NCBI RefSeq assembly: GCF_001682865.1
Contig: NZ_MAQX01000035.1
Location: 62,001-126,000, forward strand
Direction: 5' to 3'
Length of the DNA stretch: 64,000 bases
DNA from: Bacillus sp. FJAT-26390
GTDB lineage: Bacteria; Bacillota; Bacilli; Paenibacillales; Paenibacillaceae
The first letter of the stretch is position 1, and each line of letters starts with the position of its first letter. The notes beneath the pieces were generated by a model. It was not told where the DNA came from and ran no database searches. It was given only the letters and a program-made list of their open reading frames with translations. A program made the translations under genes and the position numbers. This document shows, one piece after another, positions 52,443 to 59,600 of this stretch.

Positions 52443-53759
52443 TTACTTCACCGTCACTTTCATATATACTTTTTCTACGCTATCTACTGGCTGGATGTGG
52501 ACGTTAATGACAATGCTGTCGGTATCCGTGCCGGCAACGACCGACAAGTCCGTCTGCGAGTTAAAATTTTGGATCGCGTTCAACGACTGCAAATTGTTCA
52601 AATACTTGGTGCACTCATTGCGGAATAGGCTCCGGCCATCTGCGTTATTATCCACTTTGCCGATATAGAAGCTCTCGAAAATATGTTTAAAGTCATTTGC
52701 GATGCCATCCAGCACGCGGATCACTCGGTTTTTGGAAAATGCTTTCCCTTTCTCAGGCGTATAGCCAGTAAAGGTATTAATATCCTGCTCCACAATGACT
52801 TTGCCGCCGCTTGCCGTAAACAACAGCTCGCCTGCTTGAAGCGCCGCCACCGTTTGCGAATTCGTATACCGAATGTCTGCATCAACTGCATCCTCATAAG
52901 CTTCATAGGTCAGCGATTGATTAATAGAAGCGCCTGCCGTTGCCGCAGCAACCCATACTGTCGCTTTCTGCGCATCAATGACTGTGCCATCCAGCAGCTT
53001 GACGCCATTTTTGACGCTTATCACCCCTTCATGATCCGCAGACGGATAATTCGCCAGCACGACTTGGATTTTGCGGCCCTCTTCCTCGCGCAGGCGGCGA
53101 GCAAAAGCAGTGTATACTGATTTCAAAGCTACATCAGCGGATACGAGCGCAATCGTATTAAAATCCTGCAGCTCGATCTGAGTCAAGTAGTCGGTATGCT
53201 CCTGATTCGTTACGGTGCCGTTGGCGCCGCCAACAAGCGGTGCGCCTGCTGATAGTGTCAACGTTCCCGTGCCGCTAAAATCAACGAAAGCATTGCCCTT
53301 AAGCGCCGCAATAGCAGCCACCGTTTGCGAATCAACCGCCGCTTCAGCGACATAAGTGATAACATCAAACAACTCCTCGTCATCGACGTTTTGCTTTACA
53401 GCCACCGTGATGTCATTGCCGCGTACCCCGCCAAACTTAGCCGTAAGCGTTAAGCTGCCGATAGCAGCTGTTGCTTTGGTCCCTTCATTCAGGCGATATA
53501 GAAGCAATGTCTTTGCCTTCTTAAGCGCTTCTCGCACGAGCAGCAGCTCGGGTGCGCTTAGATCGTAACCGAGCAAGCTTCTTACGTCCTCGCCCGCATG
53601 AATCGTTAGGACCGATCTCGATTTCCCCCAATTCAATGCCAGCGCAGCAGCGACTGTGCCTCGTTCCCCCATGCTGCCCACCGATTGTTTTTCTCCTGCC
53701 AGATTAATATAAACGCCGGGGCGCACCTTATTTTGAGTTGTAAATGTTCCTCCTGCCAT
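52443..53759 (-). CDS. xkdK: Contractile tail sheath protein, XkdK type
   Basis: 438 residues. The start AGGTFTTQNKVRPGVYINLA, middle KIQVVLANYPSADHEGVISV and VWVAAATAGASINQSLTYEA, and end RVLDGIANDFKHIFESFYIG with FRNECTKYLNNLQ match the sheath fold (domains I, III and C-terminal arm). This gene proves that the tail is contractile (myovirus type). It is 1 bp from xkdM. Confidence 0.95.
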   Translation of the reverse strand: MAGGTFTTQNKVRPGVYINLAGEKQSVGSMGERGTVAAALALNWGKSRSVLTIHAGEDVRSLLGYDLSAPELLLVREALKKAKTLLLYRLNEGTKATAAIGSLTLTAKFGGVRGNDITVAVKQNVDDEELFDVITYVAEAAVDSQTVAAIAALKGNAFVDFSGTGTLTLSAGAPLVGGANGTVTNQEHTDYLTQIELQDFNTIALVSADVALKSVYTAFARRLREEEGRKIQVVLANYPSADHEGVISVKNGVKLLDGTVIDAQKATVWVAAATAGASINQSLTYEAYEDAVDADIRYTNSQTVAALQAGELLFTASGGKVIVEQDINTFTGYTPEKGKAFSKNRVIRVLDGIANDFKHIFESFYIGKVDNNADGRSLFRNECTKYLNNLQSLNAIQNFNSQTDLSVVAGTDTDSIVINVHIQPVDSVEKVYMKVTVK

Positions 53760-53762
53760 GTT

Positions 53763-53951
53763 CTACATGACCTCCTTTTTCAAATGGGCTGTTATCCGGG
53801 ATAACGCTTGTTCATGGGTATAGCTTTCTTCCTCCTGCAATACGGCAGAGAGCACATCCTTCTGCGATGGCATGTACCTTCTTGCTGCCAGCAGCTCTTT
53901 TTTGCTGAAGCTTGCCTCAATTCCGGCAGCCTGTAGATCCGCTTTCTTCAT
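53763..53951 (-). CDS. Small hypothetical protein preceding the sheath gene
   Basis: 62 residues from ATG with GGAGG 8 bp upstream. It is helical and charged: KKADLQAAGIEASFSKKELL, RRYMPSQKDVLSAVLQEEES, YTHEQALSRITAHLKKEV. It lies 3 bp before xkdK. The sequence looks like a short helical element ('FSKkELl...y....D.l...L') found before sheath genes in PBSX relatives; function unknown. Confidence 0.65.
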   Translation of the reverse strand: MKKADLQAAGIEASFSKKELLAARRYMPSQKDVLSAVLQEEESYTHEQALSRITAHLKKEVM

Positions 53952-53972
53952 TTGACATTCCTCCGGCTTCCT

Positions 53973-54056
53973 TCATTTGGAGCGGCTTGCCCACCATCCA
54001 GCAGCCTTGCCGCAAGCGACCTTACCGCTCTCCCGCTACATCTCACTCACCTCCTT
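53973..54056 (-). other. Orphan ribosome binding site with ATG-TAG; leader of the tail operon
   Basis: AAGGAGG (54056..54050) lies 8 bp before an ATG (54041) that is followed at once by TAG; the frame then runs open for 20 codons to TGA at 53973. It is either a minimal start-stop open frame in the operon leader or the scar of a lost gene. It lies just after a terminator hairpin and before the first structural gene. Confidence 0.45.
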
Positions 54057-54061
54057 TTCTG

Positions 54062-54104
54062 GAAAAAACAAAAGGGACGCTCGGTATCGTCCACCGCTCG
54101 TCCC
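54062..54104 (-). terminator. Terminator between the Xpf-like gene and the tail operon
   Basis: On the minus strand GGGACG ... CGTCCC encloses CGGT/ACCG, and the stem is followed by TTTTGTTTTTT. It will stop transcripts of the activator gene (stop at 54163). If the late promoter lies upstream, in 54105-54162, it would act as a leader attenuator. Confidence 0.85.
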
Positions 54105-54162
54105 CGCTTATGATCTATTGCACAATATCATAATATCACGGTTATTTGAGCAAAAACGGACA

Positions 54163-54783
54163 TTAGCCGGACAGAAAGCGGACAACTTCAGCAAGCGCCT
54201 TTTGCTTCCATCTGCGGAACGTGCGGTCGACGATTCCAAGCTCTGAAGCAACGAATTCAGTAGGCTTCCCTTCAATAAAACGCAGCTTCAGCAGCCGTGC
54301 GTAATCAGGTTCATAGGCTTCGAGCGCCTCTAGCGCTTGGTCGATAGCTTGCAGCTGCTTCTCAATATCTTGAAGCTCGCTGATTTTATCGATAACGCCC
54401 ATATATCCCTCAAACCCGCCAGAGCCGGCGCGTGCTTCAAGCACCTTCTCGATTTTTTTCTCCAGCTCCCTTAGCAGCTTCTCATCCTCTGGGTTTGCGG
54501 CTGTACGGCTTCGAATCACTTCGCTTAGCTGCGCCTTCGTTCCGATCGGATACTTGGATAGGTTGGCATGCGCCGCAGCCTCGATCCGCTGCTCCTGTTC
54601 ATCCAAATACATATAGGAAGGAAGCTTGCGCAGCTGCCGGTGCAGCTCCTGCAAATGATCATCCTCAGAAACGGCGCTTAGCCGCATGCCTGGACCGACC
54701 GATGTCCCCTCCAGCTGTTTCTTTCTTGCCTTAAGCCGTTTATAAGCATTTAACTGGTCAATAACCTGCTTTTCCTCTTTCAT
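54163..54783 (-). CDS. Xpf/ArpU-like late-gene activator (sigma-like HTH)
   Basis: 206 residues. The N-terminal two thirds is coiled coil (LNAYKRLKARKKQLEG, LLRELEKKIEKVLEARAGSG, LQDIEKQLQAIDQALEALEA). The C-terminal 50 residues carry YARLLKLRFIEGKPTEFVAS and ELGIVDRTFRRWKQKALAEV, a sigma region 4-like HTH of the kind in positive control factor Xpf and the ArpU family. Xpf is known to turn on late operons of PBSX; the same role is likely here. Transcribed divergently from the Xre repressor gene under a promoter covered by an Xre box. Confidence 0.85.
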   Translation of the reverse strand: MKEEKQVIDQLNAYKRLKARKKQLEGTSVGPGMRLSAVSEDDHLQELHRQLRKLPSYMYLDEQEQRIEAAAHANLSKYPIGTKAQLSEVIRSRTAANPEDEKLLRELEKKIEKVLEARAGSGGFEGYMGVIDKISELQDIEKQLQAIDQALEALEAYEPDYARLLKLRFIEGKPTEFVASELGIVDRTFRRWKQKALAEVVRFLSG

Positions 54784-54817
54784 TCACATAACCTCCTATA
54801 AGTTCTAATGGTTTAGT

Positions 54818-55011
54818 GGTATTTAAAATACCGTTAATGCCAAAAAAATATAATACAAGTCTTGGTATTGACAATACTCTTATTGGAAAATATACTAGCT
54901 TTGAAGTAGCTAAAATAGCCATCTGGCTTTTCTGATAAATTGCTGTATGTGTTCGTCTGATGAATCTCATTGTATTTGGTATTTTAATTACCGTCAAGTA
55001 TTTAAAATACC
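54818..55011. promoter_or_regulatory. Four Xre-like operator palindromes
   Basis: Four 15-bp near-palindromes of form GGTATTTnAAATACC: O1 GGTATTTAAAATACC (54818-54832), O2 GGTATTGACAATACT (54864-54878), O3 GGTATTTTAATTACC (54978-54992), O4 AGTATTTAAAATACC (54997-55011). O1 is in the activator leader, O2 over the promoters, and O3 and O4 in the repressor leader. The PBSX Xre repressor also has four sites in its divergent control region. Confidence 0.85.
54847..54896. promoter_or_regulatory. Overlapping divergent promoters sharing one -35 block
   Basis: Plus strand: TTGACA (54868-54873), 17 bp, TATACT (54891-54896), reading to the Xre gene. Minus strand: TTGTCA (54874..54869), 16 bp, TATATT (54852..54847), reading to the activator gene. 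Both -35 elements lie within operator O2, so one repressor and one polymerase position exclude the other. Confidence 0.8.
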
Positions 55012-55039
55012 AAATCTCGAAAAATGGAGGGTATTCATA

Positions 55040-55468
55040 ATGTCGTTAGGTATGAGAATAAAGCAGCTTCGCGTTGAACGCGGATTAACACAGCAGGACG
55101 TTGCCTCAAAGCTGGAAATGGGCCGGTCTAATTTTGGGCATATCGAGAATGACCGGGTCACGCCAACGAGCGAGGACCTGCAAAAGATGGCCGATATTTT
55201 GAATACGACCACCGATTATTTGCTTGGCCGCGATGCAGCGTCGGCAACAATACCCGAGTGGGCGACGTATAAGGATAAGCGCGACTTTAAGAAGCTGCTC
55301 GAAGAAGACGGGGAAATTATGTTCGACGGCGTACCGATGAGCCCGACCGACCGCCAGCGCGTAATGGATGTATTGACGGGTCTGTTCTGGGAAGCTAAGC
55401 AAATGAATAAGCACAAAAAAAAGGCCGAGCCAACCGACGATGCTCCTGATGATGATGCCAAAGGGTAG
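55040..55468 (+). CDS. xre: Xre-family repressor of the tailocin
   Basis: 142 residues from ATG with GGAGGG upstream; the open frame extends 31 codons further without an RBS. The HTH is MRIKQLRVERGLTQQDVASK and LEMGRSNFGHIENDRVTPTS, followed by DLQKMADILNTTTDYLLGRD. A C-terminal tail (about 70-142) ends in acidic and lysine-rich stretches, probably for dimerisation and for recognition by the metalloprotease. It is expected to hold the late activator off until DNA damage. Confidence 0.93.
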   Translation: MSLGMRIKQLRVERGLTQQDVASKLEMGRSNFGHIENDRVTPTSEDLQKMADILNTTTDYLLGRDAASATIPEWATYKDKRDFKKLLEEDGEIMFDGVPMSPTDRQRVMDVLTGLFWEAKQMNKHKKKAEPTDDAPDDDAKG

Positions 55469-55476
55469 GTGTTGCT

Positions 55477-55887
55477 ATGGATAAAATGATTTTAAAGCTC
55501 ATTCGAAAATTCAAAACCAATGATCCATTCACCATCGCCGAAGGTCTTGGCATCCATATCCGTTACGCTGACCTCGGTCAAGGCACGCGCGGCCTTTATT
55601 TCAAAAAGCTGCGCCGCCGATTTATAGTCATTCACGATGCGCTTCCAGATGATTGGCGCAGGTTCGTATGCGCGCATGAGCTTGGGCATGATCGGCTGCA
55701 TCCTGGCTTCAACCGCTTTTGGCTGGATGAGCAGTCATTTTTCAATGTGGGGAAATACGAGCGGCAAGCGAGCAAATTTGCGGTCAGGCTGCTGACAGCC
55801 GGCGACTCTCCCGCTGCCAGCGAGACGCTGGAGGAGCTTTTGATGCGAAACGGGGTTCCTGCGGAAATGCAAAAGTTTTATTTTTGA
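55477..55887 (+). CDS. xkdA: ImmA/IrrE-type metallopeptidase, XkdA type
   Basis: 136 residues. The zinc motif is AHELGHDRLHP (HExxH) in FVCAHELGHDR; RRRFIVIHDALPDDWRRFVC and YERQASKFAVRLL fit the IrrE N-terminal-like domain (family of PBSX XkdA, ICEBs1 ImmA). It lies 8 bp after xre in the same unit and should cleave the Xre repressor to induce the tail genes. It is shorter than full IrrE proteins, as in PBSX. Confidence 0.92.
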   Translation: MDKMILKLIRKFKTNDPFTIAEGLGIHIRYADLGQGTRGLYFKKLRRRFIVIHDALPDDWRRFVCAHELGHDRLHPGFNRFWLDEQSFFNVGKYERQASKFAVRLLTAGDSPAASETLEELLMRNGVPAEMQKFYF

Positions 55888-55932
55888 AGCGAGGCTTTAT
55901 GATTTAAGTGAATCGCTGTTGTTAAACAAAAC

Positions 55933-55977
55933 AAGCTGCAGTCTAGGGCGTGAACTTCATGCTCTAGGCTGCAGCTT
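55933..55977. terminator. Bidirectional terminator
   Basis: AAGCTGCAG-T-CTAG pairs with CTAG-G-CTGCAGCTT around a GGCGTGAACTTCATGCT loop that can pair further. The minus-strand tail is GTTTTGTTT, the plus-strand tail GCTGCTTTTAG. Confidence 0.75.
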
Positions 55978-55984
55978 GCTGCTT

Positions 55985-56167
55985 TTAGATCAGATTATTT
56001 TCTTTGTAGGATTCAAAGCCGCGATCGGTGAGCTGCTTTAATTCGAGCAAAAGATCCTGCTCTGTTTTTTTGAAATTAAAGCAAGACTTTCCCTGCATGC
56101 GTTTCTTCAAACCGTCTGACATCTCGCTTAGCAATTCAGGAAATATATACGGGCATAAGGTGGTAGC
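55985..56167 (-). pseudogene. C-terminal fragment of an uncharacterised protein
   Basis: The frame opens after a stop (56168) and runs 60 codons to TAA at 55985. From the internal ATG at 56122 it reads MSDGLKKRMQGKSCFNFKKT then EQDLLLELKQLTDRGFESYK, which has the look of the conserved tail of a small cytosolic protein (FPELLSEMSDGLKKRMQGKS... ). No start codon with an RBS is present and the N-terminal part is missing, so it is probably a remnant. I cannot name the family securely. Confidence 0.45.
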
Positions 56168-56310
56168 TTATATCATTTTTTTTGCTTGAACCGCCCCAAA
56201 AAAATCGGTTTCTTAATTTTAGGATATTAGTTAAATATCACGTATGCTGGCAAAATGGATGTTCCTTGCAGGCTGCTTCACAGCTACTTTCGCTGAAAAT
56301 GGATTTCCGG

Positions 56311-56462
56311 GCGGAGGAGCTCAAATGGCGGTTTGGCGGGGGCTCCCGCTGAAATAAGTCTAGTTTCTAGCCTTATTTCTGAAAATCCAGCTAGTTTGTT
56401 GAGAATAGAGCTAGCTTCTAGCTCTATTCCTGAGCGGAGGAGCTCAAATGGCCGTTTGGCGG
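56311..56462. repeat. Intergenic repeat pair with palindromic centre
   Basis: A 29-bp unit (GCGGAGGAGCTCAAATGGCG... TTTGGCGG) occurs at 56311-56339 and, with one change, at 56434-56462. Between the copies lie two inverted repeats, one imperfect (AATAAG...CTTATT, 56353-56379) and one perfect (GAATAGAGCTAG/CTAGCTCTATTC with a 3-nt loop, 56403-56429). No gene is recognised from 56171 to 56533. Confidence 0.6.
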
Positions 56463-56533
56463 AGAGGGGCCAGCGTCCATAGGGTTCACGAGGTTCACCT
56501 TATCTATTTCAAAACGGACATCATCTTCCCACA

Positions 56534-56568
56534 TAAAAAATGGAATCATGCTGTAAAAGCCATGATTC
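56534..56568 (-). terminator. Terminator of the GH2 gene, distal to the octamer array
   Basis: On the minus strand GGAATCATG pairs with CATGATTCC around GCTTTTACAG, followed by ATTTTTTATG. It lies about 100 bp beyond the stop at 56670, after the tandem repeat. Confidence 0.8.
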
Positions 56569-56573
56569 CATCC

Positions 56574-56661
56574 CATCAATCCATCAATCCATCAATCCAT
56601 CAATCCATCAATCCATCAATCCATCATTCCATCATTCCATCATCCCATCAATCCATCAATC
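56574..56661. repeat. Octanucleotide tandem repeat (11 copies)
   Basis: Eleven back-to-back copies of ATCAATCC span 56574-56661; the seventh to ninth copies differ by one or two bases (ATCATTCC twice, ATCATCCC once). The array lies between the GH2 stop codon (8 bp away) and its terminator, so it is transcribed in the 3' UTR. The form is that of a variable-number tandem repeat. Confidence 0.9.
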
Positions 56662-56669
56662 CATCCGTT

Positions 56670-59600
56670 CTACGGATTAAAGATCTTCTGAGCCATCATC
56701 GCAAGGTCGAGAATATCGACCTTTTTGTCGCCATTCAAGTCGGCAAATCTTGCAACGTTCCAATCCGGACTGTTGCTATCCTTGCCGTAGTGGCTCGCTA
56801 TGATCGCCAAATCGCCAACCGAGAACCTGCCGTCATGGTTCAAGTCGCCGTCGGAGCCGCTGCCGCTTTCCACAATCGTTACCGTAAGCTCAGCGGTTGC
56901 TGCTTCTGTCTCGTTGCCTTCGCCATCAGCCAGCACCGCTTTGATCACCGAAATTTTGCCGGAGGCCGCAGGGGCGCCTTTCGCTTTAAAGACAACGTTA
57001 AGAAGCAGAAGCTCCTGCTTGACTTGATGATCATCGCCTATGTTCACCAGCACGATGCGCGCATTGCCTTTTCCGTCATCCACAACCTTCACGACTTCAA
57101 TGCCGTCCGCAGCGGAGTCTACCTGCTGCAGCTCGAACAAATTCGCATCATAGCTCAGCGTGATATCCGAAGCGTATACGGAATCCGTCACGTTCGCAGC
57201 GCCAAGCTTCACTTTGAACGTCGACCCTTCTTTCACGCTGCCAGCGCCATCCAATGTCATGCTCAGCGGCGCTTGCTCGTTCAACGATTGAACCGTGAAG
57301 TAGTCAATATCCGCATTCATCGATGTGCTGTCCAGCGCAGAAAAACCGTAGATGCCGATCTTGACTTGACCCAGCTCTGCCGTTAGCGGATCTGCGGCCT
57401 GCTGCCACTCGGTTCCATTCCAGAAATAAGTCGTATACGTATTGCCGACTTTTTTGATTTTCATAAATACGTCATCCGTGCCCGGATGCTTCGCCATATT
57501 CGTCGCCTTCGTATATTTCTTATTTACTTCCTTAGCCGTTTCCAAGCTGTATCCCGCAGCACCGAGCGTATCCCAGACATGGCCGTATCTCACGTAGTTA
57601 TCGACATCCTGCCATACGATTAAGCCTGCTTGCTGGTGATTTTTACGGATAGGAGCGTTTAGCTTGATCGTTGCCTCAAAATCTTCGCTCGGAAGATCCC
57701 GCAGGAATACGTTTTTGATGTCATTCGACCCTTCAAACATTTCCCCTCTTTGCGTCACAATCCGCAAGGAGCCCGGGTTATCCGTAAGCGACCAGCCGCT
57801 TGCATCCGGATTATGAATGCTCCATTCATCCTTTAAGGCCGGCTTGTCGAATGAATCAAGCCATGCCTTCGGCGAAATCGGCGGCACTGCTTTTACCACG
57901 CTTTTGCCGAACTTCTCGATCGCAGCATTTAAAGCGTTAATCGCCTGCTCGATCACTTCGGCAGAAGCATCCGGCTTATCCGCTACAGCCTGCGCTGCCG
58001 CAATCGCAGCGACTAAGGCATCTTTCGCAGCCTGCGGATACTCGCCAGGGTTAGTGCCAACAACCGCCTTATCCAGCGCCGCCTGTGCCTTCGTAATAAC
58101 GCTCGTTAAATCCGAGATATGGAAGCTTCCGATTAATTCCTTATGTGCTTGCGCGACGCGGATAAAATCCGCTTTTTCCACTTTGCGGTCATAGGAGAGC
58201 AGTCCGTTAATCTCCATTTCAACGTCTGTTATTTGAGTGTATACCGCAGCACTTAGTCCTGTTTTCTTCAATGCCTTCAATTGGTTAATGAAGGTCACAT
58301 AACGATCCGTCAGCTTCGTTACGTTCTCTTGCTCCTCGTAGCTGAATACGTTCGAGTTCCACTCATGCCCAGGCACCTTCAGGCCAAGTCCGCCATATTC
58401 GCCGAGCACAGCGGCCCGGGTATCCGTCGCTTGCGGCGCATTAGGTGCAGGGTACGCGTGCATGTCGACCAAATGCCCGACATTTTTATCCGTCCAGCCG
58501 CTCGCATTGTTAATGAGGCGGGTTGGATCATAGCTCATCGCCCAATTCGTCAGCCGTTCGGTTTCGTATTGTCCCCAGCCTTCGTTAAACACGGTCCATA
58601 CGACAATGGAAGGATGATTGCGGAACTGGTCGATCATTTCTTTGAATTCCTTCTCAAGATGTGCCCGGTTATCGGCAGAATCCCCGAATTTGCTCACTTG
58701 ATCCTGCCATACCACGACGCCAAGCTTATCGGCCCAGTAGAACCACCGATCAGACTCCACCTTCATATGCTTGCGAATCATGTTCATGCCAAGCCGCTTC
58801 GCCGCCTCGATATCGAACTTCAAAGCTTCATCCGTTGGCGCTGTGTATAAGCCATCCGGCCAATACCCTTGATCGAGAGGTCCCATTTGGAAAATAAACT
58901 TACCGTTAATGAGCGGACGCGTAATGCCGTCTACTTTGCCGAGCTTAATATCCCGCATGCCGAAATAGCTGGCGACTTCATCCACCTTCGCGGAGCCTTT
59001 CACCAGATTAACCTTTAGATCGTACAAGAACGGATCATCAGGCCACCACAGACGCGGATTCGGAATTGGGATCGACAATTCCTCGCCTACCGCTCCGTTT
59101 ATGCGTGCAACTTCCTGGCCTTCCTTCAACACAATCGCTTCAACTGTTTCATCCGTAACGCCAGCGCTTCCTGTAACCTTCAGCTTCAACGAATCATCAG
59201 CAAGATTCGGTGTCATGTCCAGCTTTTCGATCGAGGCAGCAGCTACCGGCTCCAGCCATACCGTCTGCCAAATGCCCGATACCGATGTATACCAGATCCC
59301 TTCCGGCACATTCCGCTGCTTGCCGATCGTGTACCCGCCATCGTCTGTCGGATCTGTTACATAAACGATCAACTCATTTTGCCCCGCAGCCAATTGGTCG
59401 GTAATATCAAAGCTAAAGCCCGTATAACCGCCGCGATGCTTGCCGACTTCATGCCCGTTGACATAGACCGTCGCTTCAAAATCAACAGCTCCAAAATGAA
59501 GCTGCACGCGGCTACCATCCCAATCCACAGGAAGCGTAAATTGCCTTTTGTACCACATTTTATCTTCCTGACGCTCAAGTCCGGACAGCTGTGACTCGAC

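Noticed and set aside
39480..56170. Integrated complete prophage with att sites
   Set aside because: No integrase, and no matching direct repeats of att size were noticed at both flanks.
56574..56661. CRISPR array
   Set aside because: Units are 8 bp and contiguous with no spacers; no cas genes are present.
56448..57386. 312-codon open frame on the plus strand opposite the GH2 gene
   Set aside because: It starts in the octamer array, is antisense to a clearly coding dockerin/cohesin region and has low-complexity PSIHQSIN repeats; a shadow frame.
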